A stretch of DNA of 10,777 bases from Pleurotus ostreatus/Saccharomyces cerevisiae fusant (Eukaryota; Opisthokonta), in contig JAMQCK010001203.1 in assembly GCA_024196135.1 (NCBI GenBank), positions 1 to 10,777 of the forward strand. Direction: 5' to 3'. Below the pieces are notes generated by a model. The model made no database searches, had not been told where the DNA came from, and saw only the letters and a list, made by a program, of their open reading frames with translations. A program made the position numbers and the translations under genes. The stretch's first letter is position 1. Every line of letters starts with the position of its first letter. Positions 1 to 7,349 of the stretch are shown here, in pieces.

Positions 1-256
1 CAAGGGGGAATAGTGATGTCCATCCAATCTCCTGTGAATGATCTACTTGCGACGAATGTGGCTTACGTTTACTCTGAAGCCTATCGGGATGGAACGACAC
101 GAGCCGTGTGCTGAGAGGCATTGCTGAGCTGAAGCCGAGCCGATGAGCGAATATTGCCGACCTGACAAGAGAAAACAGGAGATCGCTGCGCATGTCATTG
201 TCGAGCGTCAGGAACTGCATAAATTCGGGGTGCTGTCTTCGTCATGTCAGACGAGA

Positions 257-270
257 ATGCAAGCTTGCAT
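257..270. repeat. 14-bp perfect palindrome
   Basis: ATGCAAGCTTGCAT is its own reverse complement, with no spacer. It lies in the gene-poor upstream region. A palindrome of this length is expected about 0.7 times by chance in a window this size, so function is not implied. It could be a dimeric factor site. Confidence 0.35.
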
Positions 271-608
271 GCGGGCAGCAGACGGGGACGACGAGCCAAG
301 AAGGTTCCGCGGGGTTGAAGTTCGAGGAAGAGACGAGATGAAAGGGTACAGATCTTCCTTTTGTTTGCCACAAAATGCGTTTGGATCAGAGGAGGCCCTG
401 GTTGAAGGAATACAAGAGGATTACCCCTGGCATCGAGGACGATCGACGCAGAGCCACACGTAAAGGCGTACGCTCGTCCGCGCAAGCCCTGGAAAAGATA
501 CACATGCAACAAGGTAGGCGACGGCGAGCATGCGCTATCATGTCGAGCAGGTGTTCAATTTATCACTGTCAAAGATTGGCCATGCCTAATCGGGGACTCC
601 GAGAAGGT

Positions 609-616
609 TGACGTCG
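609..616 (+). promoter_or_regulatory. CRE-like octamer TGACGTCG
   Basis: This matches the cAMP-response element TGACGTCA at seven of eight bases, about 500 bp upstream of the cyclase ATG. Reverse-strand copies of the same octamer occur inside the cyclase coding region near 2236 and 6901, so the match may be chance. Confidence 0.15.
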
Positions 617-954
617 CCTGTGGGAAGGGTGATGTTGGCTGCGGGAGAGGTCTAGAGCACAGCGAGCTTAAACATGCGATGTTCGTACGTTGGCCGCAAG
701 GATACAAGGCTTTCTGTATACAGGGCGGGGAACCGGCGAGGGGGAATCGCCGAGTCACTGAACTTGGGCTGAATGAGAAGCGTTAAGTTGCAGGGAGCAC
801 TGAAGGAAGCTGTAGAGTGCACGGAAGGCGCAGAGCCGTCAAAAGCGATGCGCAGAATATTTGTAAACCTTCCAGATATGGGTTCATGAAAGGCAGAGGA
901 GATGAACGTCAAATGAACTTGGCAGCGGGCGATGCGGCACAATTTCACACGCTC

Positions 955-960
955 CACGTG
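955..960. promoter_or_regulatory. CACGTG E-box upstream of adenylate cyclase
   Basis: CACGTG followed by AC reads GTCACGTG on the minus strand, matching the RTCACGTG preference of Cbf1-type bHLH factors. It sits about 160 bp upstream of the predicted cyclase start, a typical promoter distance. A single hexamer is weak evidence. The same extended motif recurs in the intergenic region near 9052. Confidence 0.3.
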
Positions 961-1043
961 ACACTTCCTTCTTTCGGCGCTTAATCAATATTATTATTCG
1001 ACATCTCTCCCGCGACCGTCATATCTCCTCCACCGCCCCCTTC

Positions 1044-1061
1044 ATGCCGCGCATATACTAG
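1044..1061 (+). other. possible five-codon upstream ORF (MPRIY)
   Basis: An ATG at 1044 is followed by four sense codons and TAG at 1059, ending 56 bp before the predicted cyclase ATG. If it is inside the transcript it could reduce translation of the main frame. It overlaps the TATA-like run at 1053-1060, so it may be core promoter rather than leader. Both readings cannot hold for the same transcript start. Confidence 0.15.
1053..1060 (+). promoter_or_regulatory. TATA-like element of adenylate cyclase
   Basis: ATATACTA follows a pyrimidine-rich stretch and precedes the predicted ATG at 1118 by about 58 bp. It is an imperfect TATA box, placed where a fungal core promoter with a short leader would be. 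There is no direct evidence for the start site. Confidence 0.25.
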
Positions 1062-1117
1062 GGCCCGCCACGAACAACGACGACAACTCACCTTTGGCTC
1101 TCACACCCACGAACGCG

Positions 1118-4100
1118 ATGACTGCGACGGACACGATGACCACGACCGCGGTCACGCTCGACATGATGGACATGAAAGGCGTACTCGACCGCAATGGCCG
1201 TTCAGTGTACGGCCCCGATGTGGAGAAGACGGCAGAGATATCGAAGGATACAGCGGAGATTGCACCGTGGCTAATGCCCGACGAAGCAGTGAGTGTCTGC
1301 TCGTAGTTCATGGTGTTCGGTACCATTGTCGGTCGGGGGAAGGACGTGCATGCACGGCTTGTTGGAGTTATGTTTTTGGAGGAAGAAGTACAAGACATAT
1401 GGAAGAGTATGGGATCTTGGATGGGTCGTCCGGATCGCCGTCTGGTGTCAGCGGGGCGTGCCAAGAAACCTTCTCCTCTACACCATTCTCAGCCGCACCA
1501 CGGGCCTGTCACCCCGGCTCGCAAGGACGGCAATGCACCCCCACGACCCAAGAAGGAGAGACGCTTGCACTTTGCGCCTCCTGAAGGCGACAAAGGCCGT
1601 GTCAATTTCGATTGGAGCATACTGCGATGGCCGTGGACGCTTGCTCACTTTTGCTGACAACCTCCTTCCCCAGCCCACCCCTCCCCCCAAGCATTCCGTT
1701 TCCAAGTTCGGATTCCACAGCAAATCATCATTCAATGTCCTACGACCGACGGCGGGCTCGAGCTCCTCGCGCCCGAGCCGCACGTCAGAGTCCCTCAGCA
1801 CAGTCAGCATCGCCGAATCCACCTCCACGCACGATTCCCAGGCCACCTCCTCGAGCAGCTCTCCCCCGGACCTACGGAAGAAGTCCTCGGGATTCATGAA
1901 CTTGAGCTTTCTGAAGAAGCGCTCGAGCAAGCCAGCGCTCCGGCGCGAATCCGACGACCATCCATCCCTTCGTCCCCCACCTCCGCCTTTGCCGGACAGG
2001 ATCCTTTCGACCGATACGCCGCCCTCGTCCTTTCTCTCTGCATCCCCACCCAGCTCGATCACCTCGCGCACCAGACGCAAGCGCAGCAAGCAGCCCTCCA
2101 TCTCCCCCGCTCCCCCACCGCACAAGAAGGACAAGAGAGATGGCGACTACTCCGAGTTCGGCAGCATCGACACCAACTTCGAGAACATGGATGGCATCAT
2201 CGACCTCTCGCGCACCAGCGGCACGGCGTCGTCCGACGTCACGTTCAACAGGAGCTTTGACGCGAACGCGCCCGATTACTACGCGAATCTGCGGCAACCG
2301 CCTGCCCACCATCGATATCTCGGCACCCACACGCCTTTGTCCTTCGAGGACTTCATCAACCCATTCAGTCCCGCCGCGCAGGAGCACGTCGCGAAGCGGA
2401 AGCCGTACGACGAAGGTCGGAAGGTGTCGCCGACGACCGTGCTGCCTGTCGGCCCGGACAGCCCGTCGTGGACGCCACCGGAGAGTTGGGCGGTAGAGAA
2501 GGAGGGCGTGCAAGAGGAGGCGGACTTCAGCAGCTCGGACGATGGCGCAGGGCCGTCCGCCAGCGCGCCGCCGACAGTGCCCTCGTCATCGAAGCACAAG
2601 CGACGGAAGCGGAAGACGTTGCGACCCGCGCCGAAGGACCAGTACAAGATTCGAATATACCGGCCAGACAACAAGCACCACGTCGTGCTCATCGGGTACA
2701 ATGTCACCGTCGCGAACCTCATCCCGGCGCTGCAGAAGAAGGCGAACGAGGGTGTCGCGGCGGACCAGCTGGCGACGGAGAGCCTGCGGTCCGACGACGC
2801 GGCGAACATCGCGGATATGGCGCAGAATAAGCTGTACTTGAAGGAGCGGGGGCGAGGTGCGTTGCACGACCGTGAAGTGGGTATATGCGCTGACTATATG
2901 CGGTCGTAGAACGTGTTCTGGCACCGTCAGAGCGTCCTGCAGACATCTTGAAGAGGAGGCTGGAGATGGCGGGGTACGAGCCGACGGACGGCATCAATAC
3001 GATCGGCGAGGAGGACCTAAGTTTCCTCCTCAAGTTTGGTTGGAAGACGCAAGTGTTGGGCCCCGCGGTGCGTTACACATTACCTTTTTTGTTCGCCCTA
3101 TTGACTGTTCTACAGGAAGAGGACCTCGTGTTCGACAACTTCGAATACGTCGATCTCACCGCGCGCAGCTTACGCACCATCCCCGTCGTCCTCCACAAGA
3201 ATGCCGACTCTATCCACTCCCTCAAGCTCTCCCGAAATCCCATGCTCGAGATTCCCCTCGACTTCATTCAGTCCTGTACTACCCTTCGTGAGCTACGCCT
3301 CTCCAACATGGCGATCAAGAAGGTCCCCCATAGCGTCCGCCACAGCAAGACCCTCCAGCGCCTCGACTTATCCTGCAACCGCATCGCTGACTTGGATGAC
3401 GCATACCTATCCGAGATCCCCGACCTCATGGCCCTGTTCGTGCAGAACAACCGCATGGAGCGCCTGCCATGGCACTTCCCCCGCCTTCGCAACCTCGTCA
3501 CGCTCAACATCTCGAACAATAAGTTCAACGAGTTCCCGACGGCGGTGACACAGCTCGTTCAATTGCAGGACCTTGACATCTCGTTCAACATGATCTCGGA
3601 GCTGCCGGAGGAACTGGGCAAGCTGACGATGCTGGGGCGTTTGATCATTGTGGGCAATCAGGTGTCGCGGCTGCCGGACGGATGCGCAAGGCTGCGCAGC
3701 TTGCGCGTGCTGGACTGCAGGAGAAACCAGATCTCGGATTTCACGGTCGTGTGCAATCTCCCGCGGCTCGAGACGCTCAGCGCAGATCACAACGCGGTGC
3801 ACGCGCTCGACCTCTCTTTGGGGCCGTGCGTGGCGAACCTCGACGCGTCGCACAATGAGATCACGCAGCTCTCGTTGCTTCCGGGGCCGATTGGGCGCTC
3901 GCCAGTTGCGCTTACCTCCCTTGACCTCTCGCATGCGAAGCTGGCGCTCCTTGACGAGCACATCCTCGCCGAGTTGACTTCGCTGCGGGTCCTGCGGCTC
4001 GACCACAACTCGATCCGCATGATACCGGAGGCGCTTGGCGAGCTCGAGCATCTCGAGGTCCTATCGTGCTCGGACAGCTACATCGTCTCCCTGCCGAGCT

Positions 4101-7100
4101 CGATTGGGAAGTTGCAGAACCTGGTCTCGCTGGACGTGCACAATAACAGCTTGAAGGAGTTGCCTGTCGAGCTCTGGCACTGCGGGTCGCTGGCGCGGAT
4201 CAACGTGACGTCGAATCTCATCAAGGCATGGCCGGAGCCGCCGGTGTTCAGCACGACCCCCGTCCTCGCTCTGCCGTCGAACGCCGATGCGCGCTCGGAC
4301 CGCAAGGCGTCGGTCGCATCGCTGGGCGCGGGCCGCTGCATGCCTCCGCTCGCGCAATCGCTGCAGAAGCTCTACGCGGGCGAGAACCAGCTCACTTACG
4401 ACGCGCTGCCGTCCATCGCGTGCCTCCGCGAGCTGCAGGTGCTCAACCTGTCGTTCAACGACATCCAGGACATGCCGTCGTCGTTCTTCCGGACGCTGAC
4501 GAAGTTGGAGGAGCTGTATTTGAGCGGGAACATGCTGACGAGCATCCCGACGGAGGACTTGCCGAAGCTGACGAGGTTGAAGACGTTGTTCTTGAATGGG
4601 AATCGGCTGCAGACGTTGCCGCAGGAGCTGGCGAAGGTGAAGAGCTTGATGGCGCTGGACGTGGGGAGCAATTTGTTGAAGTATAACATTAACAATTGGG
4701 AGTTCGATTGGAACTGGTGAGTCACTGGTTTCTGATCTCGAGATGATTCACCGACGACAGATTACAGGAACTTCAACAAGAATTTGAAGTACCTGAACCT
4801 CTCGGGGAACAAGAAGTTGCAGATCAAGTCGGACACGCGAGCTGTGCGCCAGCACAATGTGCCAACGTCGTCCCTCACGCGGCAGTCGCTCGCAGGCTTC
4901 ACGGACTTGCACCAGCTGCGCTTCCTCGGGCTCATGGATGTGACCATCACTCCCGGCGGCATGCACGGCGGCGCGGATATCCCTGACGAGAACGACGATC
5001 GTCGTGTCCGTACGTCCGTGTCTACCGTTAGCGGCATGGCGTACGGCATCGCCGACACCCTCGGGTCCAACGAGCAGCTCAACATGATCGATCTCGTGCA
5101 CGACTTCCGTCGAGGTCATGGCGAGGCTGTCTTTGCCATGTTTGGCCGCGCACAACCACCGAAGACCATCCGCGTCGGCACAAGCTCCAATCGACTGGCG
5201 AAGTTCCTGCAAGACAACTTCATCCGCGTCTTCAGGGACAAGTTGGACGACTTGGCTCGGTCTCCTGGCGACGACATTACCGATGCCTTGCGTCGAACGT
5301 TCTTGCGGTTGAACCAAGAGCTGCATGACTCGCTTGTCAACTCGCACAGGAAGATGTCGACGCACAGCGGCTCTGGCGCCAACAACCCCGTTATAGACCC
5401 AGACATTGCCCGCACCGGCGCTTCTGGTCTTGTCCTGTACTTCAAGGACAGGACTCTGTATGTTGCAAATTGTGGCAATGCGCTCGCCGTCATCTCCAAG
5501 CAGGGTATCGCGCAGCCGGTGTCTCGCAAGCACGACCCGTACGACCGCGCTGAGACAGCCCGCATCCGAGCTGCTGAGGGCTGGATATCGCCGCCGGGTC
5601 TTGTCAATGACGAGATCGACATCTCGCGCTCCTTCGGCTTCTTCCACTTGCTGCCAGTCGTTAACGCTCGCCCGGATGTGCATACGTACCATCTTGACGA
5701 GTCCGACGAGTTCGTCATCGTCGCCAATCGTGGCCTGTGGGACTATGTATCATACCAGACTGCCGTCGACATCGCGCGCTCGGAGTGGATGGATACTCGG
5801 GATCCCATGATCGTCGCCATGAAGCTGCGAGACTTCGCGATCAGTTATGGTGCGGAGGGGAGCACCATGATCATGGTGATCGGTGTCACGGATTTGTTGA
5901 GCCATGATACGCGCCAGCGCCAGGCGACGATGGACTCGATCCCGGAGATGAGTGGTCTTGTCGGCAAGCGCACACGTCGCAAGGACGATGTTGGCGACAG
6001 GGACTTGGCCCGTCTGGACGGAGAGGTGGAGCCGCCTACTGGCAATGTCACGCTAGTCTTCACGGATATCCGCAACTCGACGCATCTGTGGGAGGCGAAT
6101 CCGGGTATGCGCTCGGCAATGATCAAGCACAACGCCTTGCTACGACGACACCTTCGGCTCTGCGGCGGGTACGAAGTGAAGACGGAAGGCGATGCTTTCA
6201 TGTGCGCCTTCACTAACCCCATGTCTGCTCTCTGGTGGTGTCTCGTCGTGCAGCGGGACCTGTTGCGCGAAGATTGGCCCCTTGAAATCCTGGAGTGCGA
6301 AGATGGGAAGCTCATCTACGACGTCGACGGCAAGCTGGTCGCTCGTGGACTATCCGTACGCATGGGTCTTCACTGTGGTCACCCATTGTGCGAGCGCGAC
6401 CCCATCACCAACCGCATGGACTACTTTGGATCCATCGTCAACCGCGCCTCGCGAATCAGCGGCAGCGCTGCAGGCGGGCAGATCATGTGTAGCGCCGACG
6501 TTATACGCGAGCTCAACGCGTCCGTCCACCGCTCAGAACCGCCGACGGAGTACACCGATCTGCAGCCCGCGCAAGCGGTTAACGCGATCCGGCAGATGGA
6601 GGTTGCTATTGTGCCCGTCGGCGAGCGTAAGCTGAAGGGGCTCGAAGTGCCGGAGATGTTGTCGATCGTGTACCCGAAGGAGCTGCAGGCCCGTCAGTTC
6701 ATTGAGGAGATGCCCGAGGACCCGGGCACGTCGGGCTCGCGCATCCAATTCAGCATCGACCAGATGCGCGAGCTGGGGATGCTGTGCTTGCGGCTGGAGA
6801 CGATCGCGAGCGAGCGCGTGTTCCGCGCGCTGCCCGAGCGGAAGGGGAGCTTCCAGCCGGGAATGGACGGGGGCGAGCCGGAGGAGCTGAATGAGCCGTC
6901 GACGTCAGTCTACTACTATGGGGACCCGTCGGTGCTGCTGCCGCAGATGAGCGACAAGCTGTCGGACAGGGAGCTGATGAGCTTGCTCGACTTCTTCTCT
7001 GTGCGCATAGAGAACGCGCTGTCGACGATCCAGCAGAGGCACGGGGCGCGGACGAAGGAGCAGCGGCTTACGAGTGCGCTGGCGGGGCGGTTAGATCTGG

Positions 7101-7147
7101 ACGAGAGGACTTTGCAGGAGGTTCTGGCGTTGTTGCAGAGTGTATAG
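1118..7147 (+). CDS. CYR1: Ras/G-alpha-responsive fungal adenylate cyclase (class III)
   Basis: Converts ATP to cAMP for PKA signalling; orthologues are named CYR1, CAC1 or uac1. Model: join 1118-1288, 1493-1600, 1674-2856, 2910-3067, 3116-4716, 4768-7147, which totals 5601 nt, or 1866 residues plus stop. Fungal family members run roughly 1700-2500 residues, so this looks complete. Domain order is G-alpha-binding-like motif (~251-320), Ras association (~414-520), LRRs (~548-1095), PP2C-like (~1164-1451), cyclase (~1497-1705), and tail to 1866. There is no membrane segment; family members associate with membranes through partners. ATG 1118 is the first in-frame ATG and has G at -3. Polybasic residues 400-408 (KHKRRKRKT) precede the RA domain. 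Serines 186 (RRES) and 939 (RKAS) fit the PKA consensus. Identity from exon 3 onward is near certain; the first two exons are provisional. Confidence 0.96.
1289..1492 (+). other. intron 1 of adenylate cyclase (provisional)
   Basis: The donor GTGAGT at 1289 is excellent and phase 0. The acceptor TTCTCAG at 1492 follows a pyrimidine-rich run. At 204 bp it is longer than the other introns here, and I see no clear branch point. The alternative is one 385-bp intron from this donor straight to the strong acceptor at 1673, also phase 0. Confidence 0.4.
1493..1600 (+). other. possible exon 2 of adenylate cyclase
   Basis: This segment encodes 36 residues rich in Pro, Lys and Arg (PPRPKKERRLHFAPPEGDKG is its core) in the frame set by exon 1. 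It is phase 0 on both sides, so including or skipping it keeps the frame. The upstream acceptor is good, but the downstream donor GTCAAT is poor. It could be a cassette exon, part of a longer exon, or intron sequence. Confidence 0.35.
1601..1673 (+). other. intron 2 of adenylate cyclase (provisional donor)
   Basis: The acceptor side is very good: CTGAC branch point at 1654-1658, a pyrimidine tract, then CCCCAG ending at 1673, and the frame after it reads straight into the cyclase N-terminus. The donor is uncertain. GTCAAT at 1601 fits phase 0 but not the usual GTRNGT; GTGTCA at 1599 would break the frame. Confidence 0.4.
2145..2355 (+). other. G-alpha-binding-like motif of adenylate cyclase
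   Basis: Residues about 251-320 include SIDTNFENMDGIIDLS, resembling the short conserved N-terminal block of fungal adenylate cyclases annotated as the G-protein alpha-subunit binding region. A FEDFINPF segment follows. In the family this block couples the cyclase to the nutrient- or pheromone-sensing G-alpha (Gpa2/Gpa3 type). The assignment rests on motif resemblance and position before the RA domain, not on an alignment. Confidence 0.6.
2634..2990 (+). other. Ras-association (RA) domain of adenylate cyclase
   Basis: Residues about 414-520 begin with QYKIRIYRPDNKHHVVLIGY, a ubiquitin-fold first hairpin, followed by a helix (TVANLIPALQKK) and the LYLKERGRERVL segment that spans intron 3. In fungal cyclases this domain binds GTP-Ras. 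It ends before the GEEDLSFLLKF segment leading to the LRRs. A polybasic run (residues 400-408) lies directly before it and could favour contact with acidic membrane lipids, though that is inference. Confidence 0.8.
2857..2909 (+). other. intron 3 of adenylate cyclase
   Basis: This 53-bp intron has donor GTGCGT, a CTGAC branch point at 2890-2894 and acceptor GTAG at 2909, and is phase 1. Splicing joins LYLKERGR to ERVLAPSERPADIL and restores the frame that continues to the LRRs. Retention would cause a stop at 2907-2909. Confidence 0.85.
3068..3115 (+). other. intron 4 of adenylate cyclase, 48 bp, stop-free
   Basis: Donor GTGCGT, TTGAC branch point at 3101-3105 and acceptor CTACAG, phase 0. 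The length is a multiple of three and contains no in-frame stop, so an unspliced transcript would add 16 mostly hydrophobic residues between the RA domain and the first LRR. Excision gives GPA joined to EEDLVFDNFEYVDLT. Confidence 0.8.
3137..4831 (+). other. leucine-rich repeat domain of adenylate cyclase
   Basis: About 21-22 repeats of 21-24 residues fill residues 548-1095, with the LxxLxLxxNxIxxLP pattern (for example LQDLDISFNMISELP and LKTLFLNGNRLQTLP). In fungal cyclases the LRRs are needed for Ras activation and partner binding. One repeat near residues 910-960 carries a long insert, rich in Ser, Ala and Pro, that holds the RKAS sequence with Ser939. The last repeat crosses intron 5. 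Exact repeat count depends on how irregular copies near residues 800-860 are scored. Confidence 0.93.
4717..4767 (+). other. intron 5 of adenylate cyclase
   Basis: A 51-bp phase 2 intron with donor GTGAGT, probable CTGAT branch point at 4732-4736 and acceptor TTACAG. It splits a Trp codon and joins EFDWNW to NFNKNLKYLNLSGNK in the last LRR. It contains an immediate in-frame TGA, so retention would truncate the enzyme before the catalytic domain. A nearby AG at 4760 would shift the frame and was not used. Confidence 0.88.
5036..5899 (+). other. PP2C-like domain of adenylate cyclase, probably inactive
   Basis: Residues about 1164-1451 follow the PP2C fold pattern typical of fungal cyclases. 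Three places where active PP2C enzymes carry metal-binding aspartates are changed: the FDGH-type site reads FGRA (1199-1202), the GDSRA-type site reads GNALA (from Gly1310), and the SDGLWD-type site reads NRGLWD (1394-1399). The late GLWD aspartate (1399) is kept. I infer a structural or regulatory role rather than phosphatase activity. Site equivalences are by eye. Confidence 0.75.
6035..6682 (+). other. class III adenylate cyclase catalytic domain
   Basis: Residues about 1497-1705 carry the expected active-site set. VTLVFTDIRNST supplies the first metal Asp (1507). VKTEGDAFMCAF supplies the adenine-contacting Lys (1545) and second metal Asp (1549). DYFGSIVNRASR supplies the purine-contacting Asp (1625) and the transition-state Asn (1632) and Arg (1636). 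RKLKG supplies the phosphate-binding Lys (1697). With every key residue present in one chain, the enzyme should be active as a homodimer, as known for this family. The Lys/Asp purine pair indicates ATP rather than GTP. Confidence 0.95.
6683..7144 (+). other. C-terminal tail of adenylate cyclase, likely CAP-binding region
   Basis: About 150 residues follow the catalytic domain. They include predicted helical stretches (IDQMRELGMLCLRLETIASE and a Leu-rich segment ending in EVLALLQSV) and a Gly/Glu-rich linker between them. In budding yeast the extreme C-terminus of Cyr1 binds the cyclase-associated protein CAP through a coiled coil. The same role here is inferred from position and helical character only. 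Confidence 0.5.
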
Positions 7148-7349
7148 GTGTACAGGTGGGGTGGTGTTGTATGTATCCGATTGCATTGTTTCCTCCTTCC
7201 CCAGGCATTCATGATTTCTCGTAGCTAGATACACACATACATTTCGCAGTCACGCTTGCTATCCATCCGCATTCACATCCCCAGCAGCATACTACTACTA
7301 CTCCTATTACTTATTGCATTGTCTGTGTAACAGCTGTGTGTGTATTGTA
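7148..7349. other. tail-to-tail intergenic gap (3' ends of two genes)
   Basis: These 202 bp separate the cyclase stop from the stop of the convergent minus-strand gene. The gap is richer in T and A than the flanking coding DNA, with TGTATGTA near 7168 and a short run of TAC units around 7288-7300. No AATAAA is seen on the plus strand. Both 3' UTRs probably overlap here, so antisense pairing of the two transcripts is possible. Confidence 0.5.

Larger units (their letters stand above)
1..1042. other. gene-poor upstream region, promoter side of adenylate cyclase
   Basis: No convincing gene is seen in this kilobase. Open frames on both strands are about 105 codons or shorter, overlap each other, and lack recognisable domains or a clear splice pattern. 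No tRNA B-box or other structural RNA was recognised. The last 150 bases change character, with an AT-rich patch around 983-1000 followed by pyrimidine-rich sequence to about 1040, as expected just before a fungal transcription start. The segment probably contains the cyclase promoter. Whether a divergent gene lies beyond the left edge cannot be told. Confidence 0.6.

Noticed and set aside
13..80. Possible C/D-box snoRNA (GTGATGT ... CTGA)
   Set aside because: Box C deviates from RTGATGA, there is no terminal stem, and no C'/D' pair is evident.
143..957. Small open frames on both strands upstream of the cyclase
   Set aside because: Overlapping, short, without domains, conserved-looking segments or supporting promoters.
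1293..1673. Reading the cyclase N-terminus straight through the open frame starting at 1293
   Set aside because: The upstream part (Cys- and Trp-rich, no family resemblance) ends at a very good branch point, pyrimidine tract and CAG at 1673, and the coding-like exon at 1118 with its GTGAGT donor gives a better start.
1633..1720. Alternative cyclase intron using GTGGAC (1633) and CACAG (1720)
   Set aside because: Frame-compatible, but the donor is non-consensus, the branch-to-acceptor distance is too long, and it discards the much better acceptor at 1673.
1478..2134. 218-codon open frame on the minus strand
   Set aside because: Antisense to the low-complexity cyclase N-terminus; its Gly/Arg/Glu-rich content is the complement of Pro/Ser-rich coding.
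3407..4051. 214-codon open frame on the minus strand
   Set aside because: Antisense to regular LRRs; its periodic pattern mirrors the repeats on the plus strand.
4748..5692. 314-codon open frame on the minus strand
   Set aside because: It lies entirely opposite the last LRR and PP2C-like coding sequence. It is a shadow of GC-rich coding DNA without recognisable domains.
7285..7300. Short TAC microsatellite
   Set aside because: Only a few units; below what I would call a repeat feature.
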